64,000 nt of DNA from Rhodococcus sp040643435 (GCF_040643435.1 NZ_JBEYUH010000002.1:62001-126000); one strand, 5' to 3'. Shown: positions 38,985 to 47,635, counted from the stretch's first letter. Notes: generated by a model not told the origin, from the sequence alone. Numbers and translations: made by a program.

Positions 38985-39192
38985 AAGTCCCGACGAACGA
39001 TCCAGGGGACAGGAAACGGGGGACCCACCGGTCTCCCAGGAACCGCTCGGTCCACAACCGGACGGTGTCCAGGAGGCCCGGGCCGACGCAACCGCGACGG
39101 CCCTAGGGGTGAAGTCGTAGCACTCCCACGGAGTAACGCGACCGGGCGACCTCTTCAGCCCGAACCCGACAGCTGACCTCGTAGGTGCGTAC
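38985..39192 (+). ncRNA. c-di-AMP riboswitch (ydaO/yuaA class) in rpf 5' UTR
   Basis: Conserved ydaO elements occur in order: ACGGGGGACCCACC (39016-39029), GGGGTGAAGTC (39106-39116) and the long 3' block AGCCCGAACCCGACAGCTGA followed by CCTCGTAGG (39157-39185). These match the ydaO consensus (GGGGGACCCA, GGGUGAAUC, GCCCGAA-CCGUCAGCUAACCUCGUA). The element ends about 25 bases before the rpf ATG. Riboswitches of this class in actinobacteria sit before rpf and cell-wall hydrolase genes and turn them off when c-di-AMP is high. The intergenic stretch 38745-38984 contains no gene; a possible promoter is GTGACA (38884) with TACCGT (38908). Confidence 0.85.
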
Positions 39193-39213
39193 GGAGAGGA
39201 ACACGGAACCGAC

Positions 39214-39804
39214 ATGAGCGGACGCCATCGCAAGCCCACCAATACCGGTCGCACAGTCGCGAAGTTCGCGCTGACCGGCGCAGTCCTCGGCGTCACGGGT
39301 GTCGCGTTCAGCGGCACTGCCGCTGCCGCCCCCGACTCCGACTGGGACCGCCTTGCACAGTGCGAGTCCGGCGGTAACTGGGCGATCAACACCGGCAACG
39401 GCTACCAGGGCGGACTGCAGTTCTCGCCGAGCACCTGGAACGCCTACGGCGGTCAGGAATACGCTGCCACCGCCAACCAGGCCAGCCGCGAGCAGCAGAT
39501 CGCCGTCGCCGAGCGCGTCCTCGCCGGCCAGGGCTGGGGTGCCTGGCCTTCGTGCTCGTCGAGCCTCGGACTGTCGAGTGCACCCACCCAGCGCTCCGTC
39601 GACGCGACTCCCAGCGCTCCTGCCGAGACGCCGGCCCCGCTCACCAGCAACCCGGTTCCTCAGCTCCCCGAGGTTCCCGAGCTCCCCGCCGAGGCCCAGA
39701 GCATCCTGGCCGGCTTCGAGCAGGGTGTCACTGCGCTCCAGGACGCAGGCGTCGAACTCGACCCGAGCATCCTCGACGCCGTGCGCGCCGTGCTGCCGCA
39801 GTAA
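39214..39804 (+). CDS. rpfA: resuscitation-promoting factor, secreted (RpfA-like)
   Basis: 196 aa: signal peptide (cut near AAAAPDS), catalytic Rpf domain about residues 40-115 with the glutamate in LAQCESGGNWAINTGNGYQGG and GGLQFSPSTWNAYGG, then a Pro/Ala-rich linker and a conserved helical end. Rpf is a lysozyme/transglycosylase-like peptidoglycan hydrolase that wakes dormant cells. It has one Rpf domain and no LysM or G5 domain. Regulated, by appearance, by a CRP-type site and a c-di-AMP riboswitch. Confidence 0.92.
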   Translation: MSGRHRKPTNTGRTVAKFALTGAVLGVTGVAFSGTAAAAPDSDWDRLAQCESGGNWAINTGNGYQGGLQFSPSTWNAYGGQEYAATANQASREQQIAVAERVLAGQGWGAWPSCSSSLGLSSAPTQRSVDATPSAPAETPAPLTSNPVPQLPEVPELPAEAQSILAGFEQGVTALQDAGVELDPSILDAVRAVLPQ

Positions 39805-39830
39805 GACCCGACACGCAGTAAGACCCGACA
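39797..39830. repeat. 17-bp tandem duplication across the rpf stop codon
   Basis: CGCAGTAAGACCCGACA is present twice in immediate tandem (39797-39813, 39814-39830). The first copy contains the rpf stop codon, the second repeats it after the gene. Confidence 0.9.
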
Positions 39831-39833
39831 TCA

Positions 39834-39873
39834 CACGAGGGCCTCGCACCGAATCCGGTGCGAGGCCCTCGTG
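39834..39873 (+). terminator. rpf terminator hairpin
   Basis: Perfect 18-bp stem CACGAGGGCCTCGCACCG / CGGTGCGAGGCCCTCGTG with loop AATC, 29 bases after the rpf stop. Confidence 0.87.
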
Positions 39874-39908
39874 CATGTTGCCGACCGAACGAGCTCATCA
39901 CACGTACG

Positions 39909-39948
39909 CGCGACGCCCGGTCCCTTCACCGAGGGACCGGGCGTCGCG
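39909..39948 (-). terminator. second hairpin terminator
   Basis: Perfect stem CGACGCCCGGTCCCT / AGGGACCGGGCGTCG (39911-39925, 39932-39946; two further pairs) with loop TCACCG. It lies just beyond the end of the convergent 62-aa gene at 39975-40163 and would stop its transcript; the first hairpin serves rpf. Confidence 0.8.
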
Positions 39949-39974
39949 GGTACTGCTGACTCGCTGGTCTTCGA

Positions 39975-40163
39975 CTAGCGGTTGATCACCGTCTTCGGGT
40001 GCGTGTAAGGCAGGTCCGCGACCGGCAACGGGAACACGGTGTCCTCACCGTAGGGCGAGAGCGGACCGGATCGCGTGGACGACAGCTCGGTGACAGCATG
40101 CTCACCGTCGGCCAGCTCGGGCCATCCGTGATCCACGTAGTGCTTTTTCGAAGAGGTAGCCAT
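39975..40163 (-). CDS. small conserved hypothetical protein (62 aa)
   Basis: Hydrophilic 62-aa protein starting MATSSKKHYVDHGWPELADGE, with no membrane segment. Position between rpf and the XPB-like helicase gene suggests correspondence to Rv0863, though I cannot verify it. Divergent from the helicase-associated gene; own terminator downstream. Confidence 0.6.
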   Translation of the reverse strand: MATSSKKHYVDHGWPELADGEHAVTELSSTRSGPLSPYGEDTVFPLPVADLPYTHPKTVINR

Positions 40164-40222
40164 GCGCTCATTTTGGCAGGTGAGTTCGGGGCTTGCTACC
40201 GCAGGTCTCTAATCTGGGGAGG

Positions 40223-42502
40223 ATGTCACCGACCACGCCCATTCCCGACACCACCTCGGACTCCCTCGCCAGTTGGCTGGCAGGTCGTCGTGACACGGAG
40301 CTCGCCGCTGCACTGCGTGCCCGACCCGACCTCGTTGTGCCGCCACCTGCGAGTATGAGTGTGCTCGCCGGCAGGGCACAGCAACGCGCCTCGGTGTTCC
40401 GTGCAGCCGACGAACTCGACACGGCTGCGTTCGGGATCATCGAGGTGCTGGCGCGCCTCGGTGCCGTCGAGTCCCCCGTTTCCCGTGCCACCGTGCTCGG
40501 CGAGGTGTCGGGCCGGATCAGCGCGAGGAATCTCGACCGCATCCTGTCCACGCTGCGTTCACTGCTGCTCGTGTGGGGGCCCATCGACGAGTTGCGCCTC
40601 GTCGCCGCCGCTGTGGACGCCGTCCCCTGGCGGGTCGGACGCGGTAGCGACATCACCGTGCCCGCCCGGCACGAACTCGACGACATACTCGCGACTCTTC
40701 CGCCCGAGCAGCGCAGTATCCTCGACACCCTGTCCCGCACCTCCCCCGTCGGTCGTACGCGTGACGCCGCGCCCGGGACCCCCGCCGAGCGGCCCGTACA
40801 GAAGCTGCTCTCCGCCGGATTGCTGATCCGCCTCGACGACGAGACCGTCGAACTGCCGCACCGGGTGGGGCAGGCGCTGCGTGACGATGCCCCCTTCGAC
40901 CCCGCAGCGCTCACGGCTCCGCGCGCACCGAAAGCGACCCGGTCGACGGCCGACGTCAACGCGACCGCAGCCGGAGCCGCGCTCGAACTGCTGCGGCACT
41001 GCGAAGACGTTCTCGACACGCTCGGCGCGCAACCCGCCCCCGTCCTCAAGGCCGGTGGTCTCGGCGTCCGCGAGATGCATCGCATCGGCAAGGCCGTGGG
41101 TCTGGACGACGTGGAGACTGCCTTGATCGTCGAGGTTCTCGCGGGCGCCGGACTCGTCGCGCGGGGGCTTCCCGATCCACCCACACCCGGGGACGACGAT
41201 CACTGGGCACCGACCACCGCCGCCGACGCGTGGCTGGCGTCCTCCCCCGCCCACCGCTGGGCGGTGCTCGCCGGTGCCTGGCTCGACCTGCAGCGCCGGC
41301 CCTGGCTGATCGGCCGTCGCGATCAGAACGACAAGCCGGTCGCGGCCCTCTCCGACGAGGTGAAATCGCCCGTTGCTGTCCGCGACCGGCGACTGCTCCT
41401 CGACGTCCTCTCCGACGTGCCGGCGGACGGGGCGGACGTCACGGACCTCCGCGCCGCCGCCGCGTGGCGCCGCCCGCGCTGGGCAGGACGTTTCGACACG
41501 ACGAGTGTCGTCGAGACGGTACGGGAGGCCACGACACTCGGTCTCGTCGCACACGGCATGCTCGCGTCACCGGGCAAAGCCCTGCTGCACGGCGGTGACG
41601 CCGAAGCGGAGATGGCAGCGGCACTGCCCGAACCCGTCGATTACGTACTCGTCCAAGCCGACCTCACAATCGTCGCCCCGGGGCCTCTGGTCCCCGAACT
41701 CGCCGAGCGGATCTCGCTCGTGGCGGACATCGAATCGGCCGGCGCCGCGACCGTCTACCGGATCGGCGACAGCAGTATCCGGCGAGCACTCGACGCCGGT
41801 CTCGGCGCGAACGACCTGCACAGCCTGTTCGCCGATCATTCGCGCACACCGGTACCGCAGTCGCTCACCTATCTGATCGACGACGTGGCCCGGCGCCACG
41901 GCCGCCTGCGTGCGGGTGTCGCGATGTCCTTCGTGCGCGCCGACGATCCCGCCCTGCTCACCGAGGTGCTGTCCGCCCCGGTCGCAGCAACCCTCGCCCT
42001 GCGTGCCGTCGCCCCGACCGTGGCGATATCGCAGGCGCCCCTGGCCGAAGTGCTCACCGAACTCCGTGCGGCAGGCTTCGCTCCGGCCGGAGAGGACGCC
42101 TCCGGAACGATCGTGGATCTGCGCCCGCGCGGTGCCCGCGTCACAGTGCCGCGTGCGCGAGCACGCTACGCCGGACCCAGTGCCCCGAGCGAGGAGCAGC
42201 TTCACGTGCTGGTGCGCACGCTGCGTGCCGGTGACCGCGCGGAGACGGCCACACCCACCGCCTCTGCGCGCGGTGACGGCAGCAGGTCGGGCGGTGCGGC
42301 CACCCTCGCGCTGCTGCAACTCGCCGTACACGGCAAGCGCAGTGTGACCCTCGGCTACGTCGATGCGCAGGGGGTGGCGACGCGCCGGATCGTCGACCCG
42401 GTGTCGGTGGGCGGCGGGCAGGTGCAGGCGTTCGATCCGGCGACCGGCTCGGTACGCAGCTTCGTGTTGCACCGCGTCACCTCGGTGGCACTGGTCGACT
42501 GA
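40223..42502 (+). CDS. helicase-associated protein, XPB/Ssl2 N-terminal-like (Rv0862c-like)
   Basis: 759 aa. It lacks Walker motifs, so it is not itself a helicase motor; it has winged-helix-like repeats, and the region around VDYVLVQADLTIVAPGPLVPELAERI with a C-terminal ITLGYVDAQG-like WYL-type end (here VTLGYVDAQGVATRRIVDPVS) fits the Helicase_C_3/XPB-associated family. TAATCT lies 7 bases before the ATG and GGGGAGG touches it, so the transcript is probably leaderless. XPB follows 0.7 kb downstream. Confidence 0.8.
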   Translation: MSPTTPIPDTTSDSLASWLAGRRDTELAAALRARPDLVVPPPASMSVLAGRAQQRASVFRAADELDTAAFGIIEVLARLGAVESPVSRATVLGEVSGRISARNLDRILSTLRSLLLVWGPIDELRLVAAAVDAVPWRVGRGSDITVPARHELDDILATLPPEQRSILDTLSRTSPVGRTRDAAPGTPAERPVQKLLSAGLLIRLDDETVELPHRVGQALRDDAPFDPAALTAPRAPKATRSTADVNATAAGAALELLRHCEDVLDTLGAQPAPVLKAGGLGVREMHRIGKAVGLDDVETALIVEVLAGAGLVARGLPDPPTPGDDDHWAPTTAADAWLASSPAHRWAVLAGAWLDLQRRPWLIGRRDQNDKPVAALSDEVKSPVAVRDRRLLLDVLSDVPADGADVTDLRAAAAWRRPRWAGRFDTTSVVETVREATTLGLVAHGMLASPGKALLHGGDAEAEMAAALPEPVDYVLVQADLTIVAPGPLVPELAERISLVADIESAGAATVYRIGDSSIRRALDAGLGANDLHSLFADHSRTPVPQSLTYLIDDVARRHGRLRAGVAMSFVRADDPALLTEVLSAPVAATLALRAVAPTVAISQAPLAEVLTELRAAGFAPAGEDASGTIVDLRPRGARVTVPRARARYAGPSAPSEEQLHVLVRTLRAGDRAETATPTASARGDGSRSGGAATLALLQLAVHGKRSVTLGYVDAQGVATRRIVDPVSVGGGQVQAFDPATGSVRSFVLHRVTSVALVD

Positions 42503-42519
42503 CAGCGAGGACGCGGCGA

Positions 42520-43005
42520 TCAGTCGAGGCGCGGAAGGTCACGCACGAGGGTGAACGGTGACGCTGCCGCGCGGGAGGCAGGCGTTCCGGCGAAGGTGAG
42601 GCCGAGCAGCGTTCGCTCGTCGGCCGGCCGGAACTCGTCGCGGACCCAGCGCCACGGTACCGGCGCGTCCGCTCCGTACGACACGACGATCGCGGGGCGG
42701 CCGTCGAGCCATGACGGTGCGATCGCCACACGCATGGGCAACACCTCACGCAGCACGCCGGGGGCGTCTTCGCGAAGGTTCACCGCGCTCCCGTCGCCGC
42801 TGAACCGCTTGCCGTACCAGCGGGGCATCCCGCCGAGCGCAATGGCGCGCGGAGCAGCGACCCGCAGGAGGGCAGGCCCGACGAAGACGGCCCGGTAGGT
42901 GCCGGCCGCGGGGAGCGCCTCGGCGTGCAACTCCCGGAATCGCTCCCGCAGTCCGCGCACCGATCGCGGCAGCGTGTTCGGGGCACTCTCGCCCGGTGTC
43001 GTCAT
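42520..43005 (-). CDS. conserved hypothetical protein
   Basis: 161 aa, soluble, on the strand opposite to its two neighbours. Contains GMPRWYGKRFSGDGSAVNLRED and VAIAPSWLDGRPAIVVSYGAD; the WYGKRF stretch is reminiscent of GXWXG/DUF4334 proteins but the rest does not confirm it. ATG 43005 has GGAGGAG upstream. Ends 18 bases past the stop of the convergent helicase-associated gene. Confidence 0.65.
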   Translation of the reverse strand: MTTPGESAPNTLPRSVRGLRERFRELHAEALPAAGTYRAVFVGPALLRVAAPRAIALGGMPRWYGKRFSGDGSAVNLREDAPGVLREVLPMRVAIAPSWLDGRPAIVVSYGADAPVPWRWVRDEFRPADERTLLGLTFAGTPASRAAASPFTLVRDLPRLD

Positions 43006-43184
43006 GACTCCTCCGATGTGGTTGTGTCCTCGATGTTCTCGGACGCACGACGATGCTCGGTACAGTGCGATGCGAGTCGTCCGCTCGTCGTGGTGATGGT
43101 AGGAGACGGATCTGCGCCGGTGGCGCGAGAGGGCTCGAGTCTGGAGAATGGGAAAGTTCTGCTCTCTACCCACAGGAGGCACTC

Positions 43185-44843
43185 GTGGCCGACGGACCGC
43201 TCATCGTCCAGTCCGACAAGACCGTACTCCTCGAGGTCGACCACGAGGGCGCCGACGCGGCCCGGCAGGCGATCGCACCGTTCGCCGAACTCGAACGAGC
43301 ACCCGAACACATCCACACCTACCGGGTCACGCCGCTGGCACTGTGGAACGCCCGTGCTGCCGGTCACGACGCCGAGCAGGTCGTCGACGCACTGGTCTCA
43401 CATTCTCGATTCGCCGTCCCGCAGGCGCTGCTCGTCGACATCGTCGACACCATGAGCCGCTACGGGCGGCTCCAGCTGGTCAAGAACCCCGCGCACGGCC
43501 TGACGCTGGTCGGTCTCGACCGGGCGGTGCTCGCCGAGGTTCTCCGGAACAAGAAGATCGCGCCGATGCTCGGCGCCAAGATCGACGACGACACCGTGAT
43601 CGTGCACCCGAGCGAGCGCGGACGCATCAAGCAGATGCTGCTGAAGATCGGCTGGCCCGCGGAGGACCTCGCGGGTTACGTCGACGGCGAGGCCCATCCC
43701 ATCTCCTTGGACTTCGAGACGAACCCCTGGCATCTGCGCGACTACCAGGAAATGGCGGCCGACTCGTTCTGGGCCGGTGGCTCGGGTGTCGTGGTGTTGC
43801 CGTGCGGGGCAGGCAAGACCATGGTCGGTGCCGCCGCGATGGCGAAGGCCGGAGCTACGACGCTGATCCTGGTGACGAACACCGTCGCGGGACGCCAGTG
43901 GAAACGCGAGCTGATCGCCCGCACCTCCCTCACCGAGGACGAGATCGGCGAGTACTCGGGTGAGAAGAAGGAGATCCGCCCGGTCACCATCGCCACCTAC
44001 CAGGTGATCACCCGCAAGTCGAAGGGCGAGTACCGCAACCTCGAGCTGTTCGACTCCCGCGACTGGGGGCTGATGATCTACGACGAGGTACATCTGCTGC
44101 CGGCGCCGGTCTTCCGCATGACCGCCGATCTCCAGTCGCGTCGCCGCCTCGGCCTCACCGCGACGCTCGTGCGCGAGGACGGACGCGAAGGCGACGTCTT
44201 CTCGCTCATCGGCCCGAAGCGGTTCGACGCGCCGTGGAAGGACATCGAAGCCCAGGGCTGGATCGCCCCGGCCGACTGCGTGGAGGTCCGTGTCACCCTC
44301 ACCGACGCCGAACGCATGGCGTACGCGGTGGCCGAGCCCGAGGAGCGGTACAAGCTCTGCTCGACCGCACGCACCAAGATCCCGGTGGTGAAATCCATCC
44401 TCGAGCAGCACCGGGACGCCCCGACACTCATCATCGGCGCCTACATCGATCAGCTCGACGAACTCGGTGAAGCGCTCGACGCACCGGTCATCAAGGGTTC
44501 GACGAAGACGAAGGAACGCGAGGCGCTGTTCGACCGGTTCCGCGCAGGCGAGTTGAAGGTGCTCGTCGTATCGAAGGTGGCGAATTTCTCCATCGACCTG
44601 CCGGAGGCGTCGGTCGCGATCCAGGTGTCGGGGACCTTCGGGTCCCGGCAGGAGGAGGCCCAGCGGCTCGGGCGGCTGTTGCGCCCCAAGCACGACGGTG
44701 GACAGGCCCACTTCTACTCCGTGGTCTCGCGCGACACCCTGGACGCGGAGTATGCCGCGCACCGCCAGCGGTTCCTCGCCGAGCAGGGCTACGCATACCG
44801 AATCACCGACGCCGACGATCTCCTGGGACCGCAGATCGGCTGA
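43185..44843 (+). CDS. xpb: DNA repair helicase XPB
   Basis: 552-aa 3'-5' SF2 helicase. N-terminal damage-recognition-like domain, Walker A GAGKT at about 208-212, DEVH box at 300-303, LTATLVREDGREGD containing the RED motif, and C-terminal motif VI QRLGRLLRP. It unwinds DNA in repair. GTG 43185 has CAGGAGG in position. Corresponds to Rv0861c. Confidence 0.93.
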   Translation: MADGPLIVQSDKTVLLEVDHEGADAARQAIAPFAELERAPEHIHTYRVTPLALWNARAAGHDAEQVVDALVSHSRFAVPQALLVDIVDTMSRYGRLQLVKNPAHGLTLVGLDRAVLAEVLRNKKIAPMLGAKIDDDTVIVHPSERGRIKQMLLKIGWPAEDLAGYVDGEAHPISLDFETNPWHLRDYQEMAADSFWAGGSGVVVLPCGAGKTMVGAAAMAKAGATTLILVTNTVAGRQWKRELIARTSLTEDEIGEYSGEKKEIRPVTIATYQVITRKSKGEYRNLELFDSRDWGLMIYDEVHLLPAPVFRMTADLQSRRRLGLTATLVREDGREGDVFSLIGPKRFDAPWKDIEAQGWIAPADCVEVRVTLTDAERMAYAVAEPEERYKLCSTARTKIPVVKSILEQHRDAPTLIIGAYIDQLDELGEALDAPVIKGSTKTKEREALFDRFRAGELKVLVVSKVANFSIDLPEASVAIQVSGTFGSRQEEAQRLGRLLRPKHDGGQAHFYSVVSRDTLDAEYAAHRQRFLAEQGYAYRITDADDLLGPQIG

Positions 44844-44885
44844 CTACCCGCCGGAGCTCGTTCGGCCCTCCCATAAGCTGGTGGG

Positions 44886-45554
44886 GTGCGCCGCTTCGAG
44901 TTCCCCGTCGACCTTTCCCATGCCAAAGCCGTGAATCAGACCCTCGCGGATGTACGTCGTCTGCGTTGGTCGGGAATCTTCGTCGCTCTGGTCTGCGCCG
45001 CGGGTGCGGTGGGGCTGTTCCTTGTCGGTGCCGGCTGGTCGTACATCGTCGCCGCGGTGCTGGCGGTGGCAGCTGTGGCATCGGCATGGGTGGCCCTGTG
45101 GGCACCGCACAAGGTCGGGACCATCGAGCAGCTCTATCACGACAGCCCGCTCGTCCCGGCTGTCGTCGCAGCGAAGCGCGCTCGCGGGTTGACGCTGCTC
45201 GCCCTGGTGGACATCGCGAAGCCCGAGACATCGAGCCGGCACTTCGCCCTCGTCACCCGCAACGTGGAGGCGGTGCCCGGCCACCGCATCGCGATCGGCG
45301 AGCGGGTGCCCTGTGTGGCGGTTCTCTCGGACCGCACGACCCGCAACACCTCGGGTATGTGGCAGATGGTGGGCCCGATGCCGATCGCGTGGGGCACTCG
45401 CGACCAGAAGGTCATCGCCGATGCCGTCGCGCGCATTCCCGACGTCGAGTGGCGTGTCCTGAAGGACAAGCTGAAGATGGTGGACGAGGTCGACGCGACC
45501 GACGAGCGTCGCCTCGAACTGTCGAGCAAGGAACTTCCACCGGAACTGCGGTGA
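44886..45554 (+). CDS. DUF3239 membrane protein
   Basis: 222 aa: short N-terminus (RRFEFPVDLSHAKAVNQTL), two membrane helices (about 29-75), then a soluble domain of about 140 residues. Fits DUF3239. TAAGCT ends 6 bases before the GTG and there is no ribosome site, hence leaderless. The GNAT gene begins one base after its stop, so the two form an operon. Confidence 0.8.
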   Translation: MRRFEFPVDLSHAKAVNQTLADVRRLRWSGIFVALVCAAGAVGLFLVGAGWSYIVAAVLAVAAVASAWVALWAPHKVGTIEQLYHDSPLVPAVVAAKRARGLTLLALVDIAKPETSSRHFALVTRNVEAVPGHRIAIGERVPCVAVLSDRTTRNTSGMWQMVGPMPIAWGTRDQKVIADAVARIPDVEWRVLKDKLKMVDEVDATDERRLELSSKELPPELR

Positions 45555-45555
45555 C

Positions 45556-46140
45556 ATGGAACTGCGTACGCTGACCGACAACGCGGTGGTGCTCTCGCCT
45601 CCCCGGTCGGACGACGTCGACGCCATCACCGAGGCATGCCGGGATCCGCTCATCTCCCGATGGACCACCATGCCCTCTCCCTACACCCGGACGGACGCTC
45701 TGCGCTTCGTCGAGGACACCGTTCCGGCCAAGTGGTCCAACCGCTTTCCCGATTGGGCCGTGCGAACATCCGAGGACGGAGTGCTGTGCGGCATGGTCGG
45801 ATTCGCCCCGCGCGAGAGCGACGATCCGGAGGTCGGCTACTGGATCTCACCGACAGCGCGGCGCCGGGGTCTCGCGACCGCCGCAGTGCGATTGGCATGC
45901 GGGTTCGCCTTCGCCCCCGACGGGATGAACCTCCGGAGGGTCGGCTGGCGCGCCTTCGTCGGCAATCTCGCATCCGCGGCCGTCGCACGAGGGGTCGGAT
46001 TCCGCTACGAGGGCCTCGTCCGCAACGGCCTCGTCCAGCGCGGAGTTCCACGGGACGTGTGGGTCGCCGGGTTGTCCGCCGACGACCCACCCGGACCGGC
46101 CGACGCCTGGCCGATCCGCACGTCACGCGAGGTGCGGTAG
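45556..46140 (+). CDS. GNAT family N-acetyltransferase (RimJ/RimL-like)
   Basis: 194 aa. The acetyl-CoA motif A is seen as VGYWISPTARRRGLATAAVRLAC; motif B region GMNLRRVGWRAFVGNLASAAVARGVGFRYEG is typical of RimJ/RimL enzymes. Substrate not predicted. Ends 18 bases inside the convergent F420 oxidoreductase gene. Confidence 0.87.
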   Translation: MELRTLTDNAVVLSPPRSDDVDAITEACRDPLISRWTTMPSPYTRTDALRFVEDTVPAKWSNRFPDWAVRTSEDGVLCGMVGFAPRESDDPEVGYWISPTARRRGLATAAVRLACGFAFAPDGMNLRRVGWRAFVGNLASAAVARGVGFRYEGLVRNGLVQRGVPRDVWVAGLSADDPPGPADAWPIRTSREVR

Positions 46141-47109
46141 CACTTCCTTCTCGAGGAGTTCGAGGCCCGAGGTGTCGTAGGCGGCCTCGGGAACGTAGAA
46201 GATCGCGTACTCGAGTCCCTGCTTCTTCAGCGCGGTGAGGTTGTCGACGATCTGTTCGGGCGTGCCCACGGCCGGCATTCCCCGGAACGCATCGAGCGCC
46301 CCGTCCGCCTTCTCCGCGCCGACGATCGGTTCGAGACGTGCCCGCAACGACTCGAGCCGCTCCTGCACCTCGGCTTCGGTCCGCCCGATGGCCACGTTGT
46401 AATTGGCCGAGCGCACGATGGCGTCGAAGTCCGTACCGACCTCGGCGCAGTGCGCACGGAGAATGTCGGACTTGCGTGCGAACCCTTCGGGTGTGCCGTC
46501 GAAGTTGGTGTACTGCGCGTACTTCGCGGCGATCTTCAAGGTCACCTTCTCGCCGCCCCCGGCGATCCACAGCGGAATACCGCCCTCCTGCAGCGGTAGC
46601 GGACGGACGATGGCGCCGTCGACGGTGTACTCCCGTCCGGCAAGAGTCGCGGAACCGGTGGTCCACGCCTGCCGGAAGATCTCGACCCCTTCCTCGAGGC
46701 GCCGCAGGCGCTCACCCGCGGACGGGAAACCGTAACCGTATGCGCGCCATTCGTGTTCGTACCAGCCGCCGCCGATACCCATCTCGATGCGTCCACCGGA
46801 GATGATGTCGGTGGTCGCCGCGACCTTCGCGAGGTAGGCGGGATTGCGGTAACCCATGGCCGTGCACATCTGGCCGATCCGCACGCGCTCGGTGACGGCC
46901 GCGAAGGCGGACACGAGGGTCCATGCCTCGTGGGTCGCTTCGTCAGTGGGTTCTGGGACGGTGTGGAAGTGGTCGTACACCCAGATCGATTCCCACGGCC
47001 CGCCGTCGGCGCGCACCGCGAGGTCGCGCATCACCCGCCACTGATCGGAGGGATCGATGCCGACAAGATCCAGTCGCCAGCCCTGGGGAACGAACAGTCC
47101 GAAACGCAT
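46123..47109 (-). CDS. F420-dependent LLM-class oxidoreductase (TIGR03560-like)
   Basis: 328-aa luciferase-like TIM-barrel protein: RFGLFVPQGWRLDLVGID, QMCTAMGYRNPAYLAKVAAT, IEMGIGGGWYEHEWRAYGYGFP and RLRRLEEGVEIFRQ are hallmarks of F420-dependent members. Substrate unknown. GGAGGAG lies four bases before the ATG. Confidence 0.88.
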   Translation of the reverse strand: MRFGLFVPQGWRLDLVGIDPSDQWRVMRDLAVRADGGPWESIWVYDHFHTVPEPTDEATHEAWTLVSAFAAVTERVRIGQMCTAMGYRNPAYLAKVAATTDIISGGRIEMGIGGGWYEHEWRAYGYGFPSAGERLRRLEEGVEIFRQAWTTGSATLAGREYTVDGAIVRPLPLQEGGIPLWIAGGGEKVTLKIAAKYAQYTNFDGTPEGFARKSDILRAHCAEVGTDFDAIVRSANYNVAIGRTEAEVQERLESLRARLEPIVGAEKADGALDAFRGMPAVGTPEQIVDNLTALKKQGLEYAIFYVPEAAYDTSGLELLEKEVLPHLA

Positions 47110-47314
47110 ACAGCTCCTCCGCTGGAAGGTACGGGCGTGATGACATTCATCCCGCCTCCTCCTTACAGTGTGCGGTGCGTTTGCCCGGAAGTCCGGGCGA
47201 GTCGCGGAGCCTGGACTTCCGTGGACCAGGTCGGACCCTGATCGGCGCTCATCGGCAGCTTCGCGGCCACGACCACCGGCCGGGGCCGCCGCCCCTCGCT
47301 CGTTACGATCGCCG

Positions 47315-47488
47315 TCAGCGACGGAAGAGCGAGAACAGACTTCGACGCTCGGCGCGGGCCGGCTCAGAGTCCTCACTGCAGGTGCAGCGGTCGGCGGCAG
47401 GCACGGAACGCATGACGGCGTCGACATGCTGTCCGCAACCACCCCAACCGGTCTTTCCGCATTTCGGGCAGGTGACGGGGTAACACAT
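47315..47488 (-). CDS. Cys-rich 57-aa zinc-ribbon-like mini-protein
   Basis: 57 aa with AGGAGG six bases before its ATG. It starts MCYPVTCPKCGKTGWGGCGQ and has Cys at 2, 7, 10, 18, 35, 37 and His 21, so one or two metal or thiol sites. The opening CYPVTCPKCGKTGWGGCGQH is, from memory, conserved in many bacteria as an unnamed protein near rhodanese genes. It lies downstream of the dioxygenase-rhodanese gene on the same strand, probably its last cistron. Tail basic. Function unknown. Confidence 0.75.
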   Translation of the reverse strand: MCYPVTCPKCGKTGWGGCGQHVDAVMRSVPAADRCTCSEDSEPARAERRSLFSLFRR

Positions 47489-47529
47489 GGATTCCTCCTG
47501 GATAAGAAGTTCGCTACTGCCCCGGAGGG

Positions 47530-47604
47530 TCAGGAGCGGGAGGTTGCGCGTCGTTCGGCAACCCGGGTCTCGAAGTCCACCATCGCGAGGTTCTTCGTCG
47601 TCAT
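47530..47604 (-). CDS. 24-aa ORF, possible thioredoxin remnant
   Basis: Short frame MTTKNLAMVDFETRV... with GGAAGGAG seven bases upstream, between the dioxygenase-rhodanese gene and the Cys-rich gene. The first 15 residues look like the N-terminus of a thioredoxin (MTT-NLT--DFE-TV), but the frame stops before any CxxC. It may be a decayed thioredoxin gene, a real micro-peptide, or chance. Confidence 0.35.
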   Translation of the reverse strand: MTTKNLAMVDFETRVAERRATSRS

Positions 47605-47635
47605 CGTTTCCGCTCCTTCCTCGGGTGCTGAACGA

